Assembly (NCBI RefSeq): GCF_000949255.1
Contig: NZ_JXUW01000026.1
Span: forward strand, 1-44,995
DNA: 44,995 bases
DNA from: Ferrimicrobium acidiphilum DSM 19497
GTDB lineage: Bacteria; Actinomycetota; Acidimicrobiia; Acidimicrobiales; Acidimicrobiaceae
Reading direction: 5' to 3'
Shown here: piece after piece, positions 27,566 to 36,388 of the stretch
Layout: every line of letters begins with the position of its first letter
Position numbering within the stretch: position 1 is the stretch's first letter
Position numbers and translations under genes: made by a program
Notes under the pieces: generated by a model
What the model was told of the DNA's origin: nothing
Database searches by the model: none
What the model saw: the letters and a program-made list of their open reading frames with translations, nothing else

Positions 27566-27616
27566 GTGACATCCTCCCCACCCTTGCAGACGGGGCTTGC
27601 GCTCCCGGTTGGTCAA
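27566..27616 (-). repeat. Copy 3: solitary TnpB-element end hairpin
   Basis: Read on the minus strand this is TTGACCAACCGGGAGCGCAA, then GCCCCGTCTGCAAGGGTGGGG and GAGGATGTCAC. It is the best-preserved copy of the end also seen at 17726-17766 and 18909-18940, yet no TnpB coding remnant lies within about 1 kb. It may be a solo end left by deletion or excision. Confidence 0.55.
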
Positions 27617-27807
27617 ACAGGTTCATCACATCTAATCATGGCACATCATTCCTCAGCAGTTGCTACCTCTGGCTTCCTGAGCCCAGCCACGTTCGAACGC
27701 CTAGCAGCGGGTCGACTAGGATCGTGGTCAAAGCCGAACCACAGCAAAGCCACAACCGCTGCTTGTAGTTGACCGGTTGTACTCGACAAGGAACAGGAGA
27801 TTCCACC

Positions 27808-28761
27808 ATGCGTTGTGCCGTTCTAGACGACTATCAAAATGTGGCGGTCTCAACTGCGGACTGGACCTCCTTACAGGCGACTATATCAGTCGATCCCTTC
27901 CACGATCATCTAGAGAGCGAGAACGAACTGGTTTCGCGTCTATATCCCTACGAGATCCTGGTTGTCATGCGCGAACGCACACCGCTCCGCAAGTCTCTTT
28001 TGGAGCGCCTTCCCAGCTTACGGCTAATCGTGACCACCGGAATGCGTAACGCATCGATCGATGTCGCTGCCGCCAATCAATTGGGAATCGTCGTCTGTGG
28101 TACCAGTGGTCATTCCGAACCACCAGCGGAACTGACTTGGGCTTTAATTCTCGCTCTTAGCAGGCACATTGTCGAGGAGGTCTCATCGGTACGCAACAAC
28201 GGGCTATGGCAGACGAGCCTCGGTGTCGATCTGTACGGTAAGTGTCTTGGACTGATTGGATTAGGCAAGATCGGCAACCGAGTTGCCCGTGTTGGTGCTG
28301 CATTCGGCATGGAGGTCGTCGCATGGAGCCCACACCTAACGGAATCCCGGGCAAGTGAAGCTGGCGCAAGTCTGATGGAATCGCTAGAGGCACTCCTTGC
28401 GACTAGCGATATAGTGAGCATACACCTTGTTCTCGGAGAGGGTACCTACGGCCTGTTAGGCCGCCATGAACTCAATCAGATGCGGTCCACTGCTCTATTG
28501 ATTAACACGTCTCGAGCGGCCATCGTCGACCAGCAAGCACTGATCGAAGCTCTACAGATGGGCACAATCGCCGGAGCGGGACTCGATGTTTTTGATCACG
28601 AACCACTCGCCAAAGACGATCCAATCAGGAGCACACCCAACCTGATCGCCACTCCACACCTTGGCTACGTCACCGAGCGCAACTACTCTACCTTCTTTGA
28701 GCAGGTGATCGAGGATATCGCCGCATTCGCCACAGGTACGCCCATTCGTTTATTGTCATGA
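27808..28761 (+). CDS. D-2-hydroxyacid dehydrogenase (NAD-dependent)
   Basis: 317 residues, CtBP/SerA-type. The NAD-binding motif is LGLIGLGKIGNRVA (near residue 150). The catalytic residues are in place: Arg in INTSRAAIVD, Glu in DVFDHEPL and His in ATPHLGYVTE. It reduces a 2-oxo acid or oxidises the corresponding D-hydroxy acid; phosphoglycerate, glyoxylate or hydroxypyruvate cannot be separated by sequence. AGGAGA lies six to seven bases before the ATG at 27808. No ACT or regulatory domain is fused, so it is less likely the main SerA. Confidence 0.87.
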   Translation: MRCAVLDDYQNVAVSTADWTSLQATISVDPFHDHLESENELVSRLYPYEILVVMRERTPLRKSLLERLPSLRLIVTTGMRNASIDVAAANQLGIVVCGTSGHSEPPAELTWALILALSRHIVEEVSSVRNNGLWQTSLGVDLYGKCLGLIGLGKIGNRVARVGAAFGMEVVAWSPHLTESRASEAGASLMESLEALLATSDIVSIHLVLGEGTYGLLGRHELNQMRSTALLINTSRAAIVDQQALIEALQMGTIAGAGLDVFDHEPLAKDDPIRSTPNLIATPHLGYVTERNYSTFFEQVIEDIAAFATGTPIRLLS

Positions 28762-29051
28762 CAGCTGGCTGGAAATAGATGTGCACAGCTTCAATAGCAT
28801 GTGAACACCGGACGGCACCCGAGCAACCCGACGCTCCTCACCACTCCGGATTGCTACGTACTTAATACCTAGCAACCAATCCAGTACAGCGCATTCGGTC
28901 AACGTTGCGATCAGATCATCGCAGCCGTCGCACAACCTCTACTCAGGATACAGACTTGGCTGAGGGTTGGAGGCACGGCGCCACCAGCTGAATAGCCGAC
29001 AGCAGCTAGCTATAGTATTTCGGAGGCGGTGCACGCTACCAAGGGGGAAAG

Positions 29052-30308
29052 TTGATTTTCCAGGAGAGATATCTTTCGCAGGAGCAGCTACTCATGCGTG
29101 ACACCTGCAAACGCTATGTCGATGACGTTCTCGCACCGTTCATCCGTGAAAATAGAGAGCGTGAGTGGTCGTTCGACCCCAACACACGGCTCTCTCCTCA
29201 CATCCTAGAACAGGCGGATCTTGTAGGGCTGCGCTCACTCGGTGTTCCAGAGGAGTTTGGAGGCATAGCGCTCGATCCCACAACGGAGTCTCAAACCTTC
29301 GCCATTATAGCCACAGAGCTAGCCCGAGGTGACTCGGGTGTGGCTGACAAGCTTGTTCAGAACTGGAAAATCTCTGTCCTTCTCCGCGAACTCGCGCCCC
29401 GCCATCTGCAAGAACATTGGTTCTCTCGCTATATGGCAGAGCCTCAGTTCCTGATGGCACACTGCTTGACAGAACCCAGAGGAGCATCAGACAGGTGGTT
29501 GCCTTACAACGTCCCAGAGGCGGCAATGGACACTCGAGCAGTTCTGGAGGGTGACCATTGGAAGATCAACGGCCGCAAGCAGTTCATCTCTAACGGATAC
29601 GACGCGAGCCTCTATGTCGTCTATGCAAATACAGACTCGTCTGCTGGCATGTTACAAGGGACCTCGAGCTTTCTAGTACCCCGTGATACGCCGGGCCTAG
29701 AGGTGACTCGCTGTAACGAAACTATAGGCGGCCGGTTCATGAATAACGGAGAAATTGTCTTCGATGACTGCCGAGTACCCAACGACCACCTGCTCGCGCA
29801 TAATGATGCGCTAGGCAAGGCCGGTGTCTACTTCAAACCAGGCAAAATTATCCAAGCCGCAAAAAACCTGGGGATTGGCATTGCCGCCTATGAAGACTCG
29901 GTCGCCTTTGTACACGAACGCGTACAAGGGGGCCGCGTCCTGATCAAGCATCAAGCAGTTGCAATACGTATAGCAGAGATGGCAACCAAGCTCGAGGCCG
30001 TAGCCTCCCTGCTTCGCCATGCAGCCCTTGCCGTGGACGAGGGTTCCCCAGACTCTCAAACCCTCTGCGATATGGTAAAGGTATTTGCATCACAGGAGAT
30101 ATTCAAGGTATGCCAACACGCCGTTGAGCTCCATGGGGGCTATGGAGCCATGCTAGAAGTTGGTGTCGAGAAGTACTTCCGCGATGCAGCCGTCTACCTT
30201 CACATGGATGCCACCGTTGATGTCTCAAACTTCAAAATTGTTCGATCGATGTTTCCGGCTACCGCTGGGCTCTATGCCGGTCCGGAGCTGGCATCAACCG
30301 ACCGTTAA
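29052..30308 (+). CDS. Acyl-CoA dehydrogenase-family protein
   Basis: A 418-residue FAD-dependent acyl-CoA dehydrogenase. It shows the GLRSLGVPEEFGG start segment, the CLTEPRGASD flavin/substrate region, INGRKQFISNG and the C-terminal ELHGGYGAMLEVGVEKYFRDA. The usual YEGTSE loop that carries the catalytic glutamate reads HMDATVD, so the base may be Asp or may lie elsewhere. The start is a TTG at 29052 with GGGGGAAAG just before it. It is probably involved in beta-oxidation of a branched or unusual acyl-CoA. It stands alone between a hydroxyacid dehydrogenase gene and IS relics. Confidence 0.85.
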   Translation: MIFQERYLSQEQLLMRDTCKRYVDDVLAPFIRENREREWSFDPNTRLSPHILEQADLVGLRSLGVPEEFGGIALDPTTESQTFAIIATELARGDSGVADKLVQNWKISVLLRELAPRHLQEHWFSRYMAEPQFLMAHCLTEPRGASDRWLPYNVPEAAMDTRAVLEGDHWKINGRKQFISNGYDASLYVVYANTDSSAGMLQGTSSFLVPRDTPGLEVTRCNETIGGRFMNNGEIVFDDCRVPNDHLLAHNDALGKAGVYFKPGKIIQAAKNLGIGIAAYEDSVAFVHERVQGGRVLIKHQAVAIRIAEMATKLEAVASLLRHAALAVDEGSPDSQTLCDMVKVFASQEIFKVCQHAVELHGGYGAMLEVGVEKYFRDAAVYLHMDATVDVSNFKIVRSMFPATAGLYAGPELASTDR

Positions 30309-30434
30309 CTAACAAAGCGGCGAACTGCCCGTTGGCTCCGTCTTACAGCACTACTACAAGTCGAATGACCCGTACCACTCTTTAAAGGACAGGATCACAC
30401 CAGTCAACGAACAGATGTACCATAATAAATACTG

Positions 30435-30581
30435 ATGAACTTACATGAGTGGGCACTGTCCCAAGGTATAGACCTGCAGACGGCATATAGGTGGTATAGG
30501 ACAGGCAAGATACCTGCGCCGACTCATCGCGTAGGCCCTAGCCAAGAACAACGCCAGGCTGTTCAACTGTACGATCTCTAA
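30435..30581 (+). pseudogene. IS607-type serine recombinase, N-terminal remnant
   Basis: 48 codons: MNLHEWALSQGIDLQTAYRW then GKIPAPTHRVGPSQ. This is the MerR-like DNA-binding head of IS607 TnpA (the 'xxxWAxxxGvxxxTAYRWFrxGklPvPaxxvG' pattern). The serine recombinase catalytic domain is missing; a stop follows directly. Confidence 0.75.
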
Positions 30582-30629
30582 AACGATGGCGCCGATTGTT
30601 CATCTCCTGTCGGCTCGCAGACAAGATAG

Positions 30630-31403
30630 CCTCACCAACCAACGAGGCCCCCCGAAGCCAACCGTGCACGCCGAGGTTGACTTCGGACTCAGAATCGTTA
30701 GTTGCTCTCACTAACGGCGATGAAGATCGAATCCAACCCCGTTCAGAGCATCAATAGCTGAAGTTAGACGGACTCAGAGAGAGCCTTCACGGCGTATACC
30801 TAGATCACATGGATACGAGCAGGCAAAAACCAAGCTCAATCGCCTCTGTCGCAAGACCATGCAACCACGTTTCTGCGCCGTGAAAACGTCCATCAGGTGA
30901 CTCGTCAACTGCTGGACACCTATGGCGAAATAAAGATTGCCGACCTCAATATCGCAGCCATGAACGAAGTATGGGTAAACGCACCCCCTCGACTGGAAAC
31001 GCTTCACTACAAGACAGAACGTGCCAACGTCAAGGTAGTAGTTGATCGCTACCTCCCTTCATCTCAACTACATCACGGCTGCACCACCAGGTTGGTCGGA
31101 GCCAAGCTCGCCAAGAGACTGAGCTGTGATAGGTGCCACGTTGAGGCAGACAGAGATGACATTGCTTCATTGAATATCTGTGACTGGTCGGTTATCAGTT
31201 GTGGGCTAGTTGAGTCCAGCGCCCTGTTCGTTCCCAGGCCATTTGGTACAGGCGGCAGTTCAGATGATGGGTTGACTCATCACCTGGAGAGAGCATGTAA
31301 GACCGGTAGCAATACTGGCCGTGCTTGGCGAGGCGAGAACGACTCTTGGACGAGTGAGCATGAAGTCCGAGACGAGAACCTTGTAAAAGGTGCATCTAAG
31401 TGA
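30630..31403 (+). pseudogene. Degenerate IS607 TnpB gene with C-terminal tail
   Basis: Fragments of a TnpB nuclease in changing frames. Around 30670 reads HAEVDFGLRIVSC (RuvC-I Asp) and then LTNGDEDRIQPRSE after a frameshift; near 30820 reads YEQAKTKLNRLCRK. From 30897 a single frame continues: IADLNIAAMN (RuvC-II), VVDRYLPSSQ, a zinc-ribbon-like CDRCHVEADRDD with altered cysteines, and the typical tail SCGLVESSALFVPRP, LERACKTGS, to the stop at 31403. The middle of the protein and its first cysteine pair are missing. With the recombinase remnant it forms one broken IS607 element. Confidence 0.8.
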
Positions 31404-31433
31404 GTGACTCACCATTTATCACACAGATGCAAC
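31386..31433 (+). repeat. IS607 right-end nested hairpin, copy A
   Basis: The outer arms are TGCATCT (31391-31397) and AGATGCA (31425-31431). An inner palindrome GTGAGTGACTCAC lies at 31400-31412. The same nested structure with several base changes occurs at 33584-33627. It overlaps the TnpB stop codon, where such elements carry their guide-RNA scaffold end. Confidence 0.6.
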
Positions 31434-31796
31434 GGCAGGTAGGCGGAAGCCCGTTGAGCACGATCGCATCGCGCGTCATAATCGAGGTAAGCGCGATCAG
31501 GAACGTGAAACGAGACTCGTATGGGCAACTCTGAACGCTCACGGTTCTCGGCATAAAAGGCTGTCCTCGCAGCTTCCCAGCGAGAAGGTGCAGGTGGACA
31601 GCACCTTGAGCCCGAGCCGTGCCAAGATCGACGTTGAGGTAAGTAACAGGGATCTTCGGAAATCAGCGGTAATCCGGCACCAAGATCGACCAGGAATCGA
31701 TAAGTCGTTGAGCGCATCTGAGGTGATTGGCCAGATTGGGACCGTCATGTGGAGAGTTCTAAACTACACAACCCGTGAACGGGCAAGAGGGGACAA
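31434..31796. other. Unassigned region between IS607 remnant and ISL3 element
   Basis: About 360 bases. Short frames exist on both strands (for example 31539-31748 minus), but none has a ribosome binding site or a recognisable motif. It is probably IS-degraded chromosome. Confidence 0.4.
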
Positions 31797-33316
31797 GGGG
31801 TTCTCCCTGGTGTCTTACTTATTGGGTTAGTTGGTTCGGGTTACGAACCAAGTGCGCTAGAGATATGCGTTGTCACCGGGGTAACCGTAGCTAGCAGTGA
31901 CCAGTCAGGCTTACCAGCGCTAAGGAGTACTCGAATGCGAAAGTTCGCAAAGTTCGTCATCCCAAAGGCGATGCGCTTGATCCGCTTAATGAGGTTGTTC
32001 ATCGACTCTGTCGGTCCATTGGTCACAAAGGACCTATGCCAGGCCAGGATCTCATCATGCCAGCTTTTCAAGGTTCTCCCAAGTAGCTGGACCTCGGGTG
32101 GTCGTTGGTTATCGGTGAAGTCACTGATAAGGGCATCGAGGTGGTCTCTGGCGAGATCTGGGTCACGATAGGTATAGAGCTCTCGTAGGGACTCCTTGAC
32201 TCTCCAGCTGGTAGCTACCTCGTTGTCTGGGTCACCTAGTTCAAGTAGGTGAGTAAGTTTGGCGTTGGCACCCTCGGTAAGTTTCTCCTTGGCCATATTC
32301 AGGAGTCGCCGGATGCGATAGAGCGGATCCCCGCCTCTGCCTCTGTGACCAAGGATGTTCTGTTGTACTCGTCTTCTCGTCTCATCAAGACGAGTGTTGG
32401 CGAGCTTTATGAGGTGAAATGGATCGGCCACCAGGACAGCATTGGGTAACGCCTCTTTAAATACCGCTCTATAGGAACCAGCCAGGTCAAGGGTTCCCCA
32501 CTTGATATCATCACGCCACTCCCTGGAGTGACTAGCTATCCACTTCTTTGGCTCCGCTCCTCCTTTACCAGGAACTACATCGAGAAGGGTTGCGCTCATA
32601 ACGTCCACGATTGAGGTAGACCACTTCTGGTTGTGATAGCGACCCTCGCGATAGAACAGGGTCTCATCTAATCCAAGTGCACGAACCTTGCCAAAGCGAT
32701 TTGGATCCTCAACGAGGGGAGTCCCGTAGGCAATCACAGCATCATTGATCGTGTGCCAGTCACAATCGAGTTCTCTGGCTACCGATGACACCGATCGCCC
32801 GTCTCTACCAACCACTCGGGTTGCGAATCTAGCTGCCCTATCGGTGAGCTTTAGCCTTGGGGCTGCGATCCTAGTGTCCACATCGCTCCATGACGGGGCG
32901 ATGCAGGTCTCATCCTTGCACACCCACCTGCGTTTGTGCCAGATGAGCCTTACGGGACGGCCAAAGCTTTGTAGATCAATCAGCTCTACTAGTGAGCCTC
33001 CCTTGGAATAACTCATCCCATTACAGACTGGGCATTTTGGCCGCTCGCCTCGACACTCGATATGGACCCGAAGGGGTGTCTTTGAATCTTCGTTACCCAG
33101 ATCCTCGACACCAATCAAATTGACATCCTTTAGACCGAGCAAGATCTCTGCAATGCGGATAGGATTTTGTTCCACAGGGGTCCTCCAGTGATGAGTTGTT
33201 ACTAATCCCATTCTGGCAGAGCCCCTGTGACCCTCCCAAACTCACCCCTAGTGCGTGGCTATACCCGACTAATTTCCCCACTTAAATCCGAAGTCCCAGT
33301 AACAGGGAAGCTCCTT
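31797..33316. mobile_element. ISL3-family insertion sequence, provisional boundaries
   Basis: The element holds the intact transposase. Candidate ends are GGGTTCTCCCTGGTGT at the left and GGAGCTTCCCTGTTACT read inward from the right. They share the CCCTG core and a few more bases, so the pairing is weak. No target duplication could be established. Boundaries may shift by tens of bases. Confidence 0.45.
31841..33175 (-). CDS. ISL3-family transposase, intact
   Basis: 444 residues. The N-terminal zinc ribbon is CPVCNG plus CKDETCIAPSW, followed by a helix-turn-helix (SVSSVARELDCDWHTINDAV) and a DDE domain with ALGLDETLF, ADPFHLIKLAN and NGPTESMNNLIKRIKR. Length and motif spacing are normal, so it is probably functional. 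I place the start at GTG 33173-33175 because GGAGG lies six bases upstream; the earlier ATG at 33211 has no such site. It differs in sequence from the ISL3 fragment at the left edge of the window, so two ISL3 types are present. Confidence 0.9.
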   Translation of the reverse strand: MEQNPIRIAEILLGLKDVNLIGVEDLGNEDSKTPLRVHIECRGERPKCPVCNGMSYSKGGSLVELIDLQSFGRPVRLIWHKRRWVCKDETCIAPSWSDVDTRIAAPRLKLTDRAARFATRVVGRDGRSVSSVARELDCDWHTINDAVIAYGTPLVEDPNRFGKVRALGLDETLFYREGRYHNQKWSTSIVDVMSATLLDVVPGKGGAEPKKWIASHSREWRDDIKWGTLDLAGSYRAVFKEALPNAVLVADPFHLIKLANTRLDETRRRVQQNILGHRGRGGDPLYRIRRLLNMAKEKLTEGANAKLTHLLELGDPDNEVATSWRVKESLRELYTYRDPDLARDHLDALISDFTDNQRPPEVQLLGRTLKSWHDEILAWHRSFVTNGPTESMNNLIKRIKRIAFGMTNFANFRIRVLLSAGKPDWSLLATVTPVTTHISSALGS

Positions 33317-33429
33317 GCACGATTGCAGCGTGCGCCAAAACGCATCGAGTGGGATCCGTCCAGAGGATCATCCCATGCAGGATCGGAGCATCGCCAAAGC
33401 GGCATCTTGCTTGAACCGGTTTGAGGGTG

Positions 33430-33630
33430 CGCCGTTGGTTCTTGGATTGTCCAAAGCGAGAGTCCAGATGATGGAATGAGTCATCATCCGGACAGAGCTG
33501 GTGATACCGGCAATGCTCGAAAATGCGAAAACAGCTCTTGTACTGCTTAGAGCGGAGTCGAAGATGAGAGCTCTGCAAAGGGGGTGCATCTCCGTGAGTG
33601 GACTCACAACTCATCACGCAGATGCTACGG
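33430..33630 (+). pseudogene. Second IS607 TnpB 3'-end remnant with nested hairpin
   Basis: This segment aligns base for base with the last 200 bases of the IS607 remnant ending near 31433: it shares TCCAGATGATGG..GA.TCATC, then GGGTGCATCT, GTGAGTGGACTCAC (33594-33607) and AGATGC.ACGG. The protein frame is destroyed by stops. It lies just right of the ISL3 element, so two diverged copies of one IS607 end bracket ISL3. The following 290 bases up to tRNA-Gly have no recognisable gene. Confidence 0.6.
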
Positions 33631-33922
33631 GTGACCGACTCTGTTCGAGCTACTTGTCAGCACCCTGTCAGAGTGGCCAGCGCCCCTGCTTCGATGGCAG
33701 CCACGCCCGTCGTTAGACGCCAGCCCGAGTTGCTAATACGAGGGCCACAGCGTCTCGATCCGCGTGATAGTTGGCAAGAGCTGTTCGCTATACCATCAGC
33801 ACGGTAACCCGCCGACCAGAACCCCGCGACGGCTGTCCTTCGGCCGCGAACCCGAGGAGACTGTTGTGGCAATAAGCCTCAAAAACAAGAAACTCGATCG
33901 AGTCCAAGACCTGAACTATTCC

Positions 33923-33998
33923 TGGAGCGGACGACGGGATTCGAACCCGCGACCCTCACCTTGGCAAGGTGATGCTCTACCAACTGAGCCACGTCCGC
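33923..33998 (-). tRNA. tRNA-Gly (anticodon GCC)
   Basis: On the minus strand the acceptor arm GCGGACG pairs with CGTCCGC. The anticodon stem TCACC/GGTGA encloses TTGCCAA with anticodon GCC, and the T-arm GCGGGTTCGAATCCCGT is intact. The discriminator is T, with CCA encoded at 33923-33925. Confidence 0.95.
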
Positions 33999-34091
33999 GT
34001 TACGAGCTACAGTATAACCGATGACTGGAGTCGGGTTGCTCATCTCAACGACATACACCCAGTTGTCGAAAGGTGATCGGTTTTAACCTGG

Positions 34092-34526
34092 TCAGCGGTG
34101 GCCAGTGTGCCCAAAACCACCAGTCCCGCGTAGCGTCTCAGTCAATTCATCCCGCACCAAGTAATCAACCCCCAAATAGCTCGCCACCACGAGTTGAGCG
34201 ATACGAACTCCAGGATCCAAGTCTACGGTTTCACCACCTAAATTCACCAAAAGCACTCTTACCTCACCGCGATAACCAGCGTCGATGAGACCAGGGGCAT
34301 TCAACACTGTGATCCCATGGTTGAGCGCCAATCCACTTCGCGGCATCACCAAGCCCATTGTCCCAGAGGGCAACTCGAGTGCAACTCCAGTTCTAGCTAG
34401 CCCTCTGGAACCAGGGAGCAACGTTAGGGGCTCAACGAGGGTAAGGTCCGCACCAGCATCGTCTGGCAGCTGCCGAACCGGCACCTGCGCCTTCGGGTGA
34501 AGCAGCTTTACAGCGACATTGGTCAC
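34092..34526 (-). CDS. dut: dUTP diphosphatase
   Basis: Hydrolyses dUTP to dUMP, keeping uracil out of DNA and supplying the thymidylate precursor. 144 residues, trimeric type. All five motifs are present: DDAGADL (I), PRSGLA (II), GLIDAGYRGE with the catalytic Asp (III), RIAQLV (IV) and RGTGGFGHTG (V). The ATG overlaps the glycosyltransferase stop by four bases, so the two are translationally coupled although functionally unrelated. Confidence 0.95.
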   Translation of the reverse strand: MTNVAVKLLHPKAQVPVRQLPDDAGADLTLVEPLTLLPGSRGLARTGVALELPSGTMGLVMPRSGLALNHGITVLNAPGLIDAGYRGEVRVLLVNLGGETVDLDPGVRIAQLVVASYLGVDYLVRDELTETLRGTGGFGHTGHR

Positions 34527-35320
34527 CTGTTGATCCGGATCAGCTTCTCAAGTTGATCGATCAATCTATCCTGCCGCGATCCCTGGCGCAGCCAACGAAA
34601 ACGACGACCAATTCCCCAAACCGTACAGAGCATCATCGCCTCAATCACGATATGGCTAGACATTTTTGAACTACCCGATCGCCTATCGTGAAAGGTTATA
34701 GGAACCTCAATAACACGAAAGCCCAGTTGCGAAACAAGATACGCCATCTCGACTTGAAAACCATAGCCGTCGGCGCGAATCTCGTCCAAGTTGATCAACT
34801 TAAGGACCTCGGAGTCGTAGGCTCGGAATCCGGCGGTAGCATCACGCACACTGATACCGAGCATCGCCGAAGCGTATAGGTTTCCAAGGCGCGAGATCAA
34901 CAACCGTGGCATGGGAAGCCCCTCTGAAGAGCCACCAGCAACATAACGCGACCCTATAGCCAGCCCAGCGCCAGCATCAAGTCCATTAAGTAACTCCGGG
35001 ATAAGCTTTGGATCATGTGAGAAGTCTGCGTCGATCTCAACGACTGCGCTTGCTCCAGAAACTAGAGCTTCGTGAAATCCGGCACGATATGCTGCGCCAA
35101 GTCCATCCTTCTCTGGGCGGCGAAGCACTCGCACATGCGGGTCATCCACGCCAACCTTCTCCACCAGGTCAGCTGTGCCGTCGGGTGAACTATCGTCAAC
35201 CACGAGTACAGTCGACGAAGGCACGGCCTCACGCACCGCGTAGACGATATCTACGACGTTGCTAGCCTCATTGTACGTTGGAACGATCACCCAAGGGTGC
35301 TCTGACGCCGTCCGACCCAT
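34523..35320 (-). CDS. Polyprenol-phosphate mannosyltransferase-like GT2 (DPM1/Ppm type)
   Basis: 265 residues, family 2 glycosyltransferase. PTYNEASNVVDIV, VVDDSSPDGTADLV and the DxD-containing VEIDADFSHDP match dolichol-phosphate-mannose synthases, as do GSRYVAGGSSEG, ATAGFRAYDSEVL and the IPITFxDRxxGxSKM-type motif (VPITFHDRRSGSSKM). It should transfer mannose from GDP-mannose to polyprenyl phosphate at the inner membrane face, supplying lipomannan or glycoprotein synthesis. No transmembrane segments are fused. The gene starts at 35320, divergent from orn. Confidence 0.87.
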   Translation of the reverse strand: MGRTASEHPWVIVPTYNEASNVVDIVYAVREAVPSSTVLVVDDSSPDGTADLVEKVGVDDPHVRVLRRPEKDGLGAAYRAGFHEALVSGASAVVEIDADFSHDPKLIPELLNGLDAGAGLAIGSRYVAGGSSEGLPMPRLLISRLGNLYASAMLGISVRDATAGFRAYDSEVLKLINLDEIRADGYGFQVEMAYLVSQLGFRVIEVPITFHDRRSGSSKMSSHIVIEAMMLCTVWGIGRRFRWLRQGSRQDRLIDQLEKLIRINR

Positions 35321-35389
35321 ATGTCCCTTCTTGTTCGACGTACATCAATGGTACCCCACTCAGCATACACAGCGAGTAACCTGGCTGTC

Positions 35390-35953
35390 ATGTTGGCATG
35401 GATGGATCTTGAAATGACTGGCCTGCTCCCTGAGCGCCACGTGATCATAGAAATCGCGATGATTGTTACCGACGATGATCTTAATACAATCGAGGAGTTT
35501 GGCCCAATCGTCATTCATGCAAGTGAAGCCGAACTTGCGGAGATGGAAAAGGTCGTTTGCAAGATGCATGAGACCAACGGACTGCTTGCCGACGTGCGTA
35601 GCTCAACGACAACACTCGCCGAGGCCAGCGCCCAAGCGTTAGCCTTTCTGAAACGCCATTGCCCTAACGCACGTCAGGTGCCACTATGTGGTAACTCCAT
35701 CGGTACCGATCGTCGATTTCTCGTTAAATACATGCCCGAACTAGAGAACTGGCTACATTACCGTTCGGTTGATGTCTCAAGCATTAAAGAGCTTGCAAAG
35801 CGATGGTACCCAGGGCTAACCGAGCTCGTTCCCAACAAAGATAGCTCACATCGCGCACTAGATGACATTCGCGACAGCATCGCTGAGTTGCAGTTCTACC
35901 GCGAACATCTATTCGTCGATGCTCCAGTGATCATCAGCTCTGACAATACGTGA
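35390..35953 (+). CDS. orn: Oligoribonuclease
   Basis: A 3'-5' exoribonuclease that digests 2-5-mer RNAs, including pGpG, the product of c-di-GMP hydrolysis. 187 residues from the ATG at 35390. DEDDh residues are visible: WMDLEMTGLLPERHVIIEIA (D and E of ExoI), GNSIGTDRRFL (D of ExoII) and HRALDDIRDSI (H and D of ExoIII). The ATG was chosen because the family begins two to five residues before the (W)xDxEMTG motif; the frame stays open further upstream without conservation. Its 3' end overlaps the crtO-like gene by 45 bases, tail to tail. Confidence 0.93.
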   Translation: MLAWMDLEMTGLLPERHVIIEIAMIVTDDDLNTIEEFGPIVIHASEAELAEMEKVVCKMHETNGLLADVRSSTTTLAEASAQALAFLKRHCPNARQVPLCGNSIGTDRRFLVKYMPELENWLHYRSVDVSSIKELAKRWYPGLTELVPNKDSSHRALDDIRDSIAELQFYREHLFVDAPVIISSDNT

Positions 35954-36388
35954 GAGTCGTAGACGGTTATAACGTTGCACCGCAATGAACGGCAAATTCG
36001 CAATCACTGCGTACGCTACCGGCAGCACGCGAAAGCCGGCGTGCAGCCACAACACGGGCACCCATTGCACCGCTAGTAAGCCAGTATGGACCAGCTCCGC
36101 TCGAACGGTTTCGAGATACATGCGCTCGAGCGCGGACCGTTGACGAGTCAAAAGGTGTCGTTTTGACATACCGCCCCCGAATCCTCCCGCCTCAGGCAGT
36201 CTGTCCTTCCAGGTCTCGATTTGAAGTTGACGGCGATACCAGCCAACCGATGGTCCCCTTAACCACCAAGCTACACGTGCGATAGAGCGTAAAGTCCCGA
36301 GCGATAGCCGCGATCCTACGAGACCGATCAACAGACTCGCGCCCACCCAGAACACTACCGCGATAGCCACCGCTACAAGATTGGACAT
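35909..36388 (-). CDS. crtO: CrtO-like carotenoid-glycoside acyltransferase
   Basis: 159 residues, membrane protein with an N-terminal helix and one or two later segments. Its sequence matches the staphylococcal glycosyl-4,4'-diaponeurosporenoate acyltransferase CrtO in the WKDRLPEAGG core, then KRHLLTRQ, ETVRAELVH and the C-terminal AVIANLPFIAVQRYNRLRL, which is nearly the same as the CrtO end. In staphyloxanthin synthesis CrtO esterifies the glucosyl residue of the carotenoid with a fatty acid. The ATG directly abuts the stop of the CrtQ-like gene with no gap. I infer an acylated glyco-lipid, most likely a carotenoid, as product; no carotenoid-acid synthesis gene is in the window. Confidence 0.75.
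   Translation of the reverse strand: MSNLVAVAIAVVFWVGASLLIGLVGSRLSLGTLRSIARVAWWLRGPSVGWYRRQLQIETWKDRLPEAGGFGGGMSKRHLLTRQRSALERMYLETVRAELVHTGLLAVQWVPVLWLHAGFRVLPVAYAVIANLPFIAVQRYNRLRLSRIVRADDHWSIDE

Noticed and set aside
27390-27629. Minus-strand frame with cysteine pairs (RRCSCRSA, ALGCSDL)
   Set aside because: It starts within the IS-end hairpin, lacks a ribosome binding site and resembles nothing I know; kept only as a note.
33923-33998. tRNA-Gly as an integration site for the IS-rich region to its right end
   Set aside because: No duplicated tRNA 3' end and no integrase gene were found in the window.
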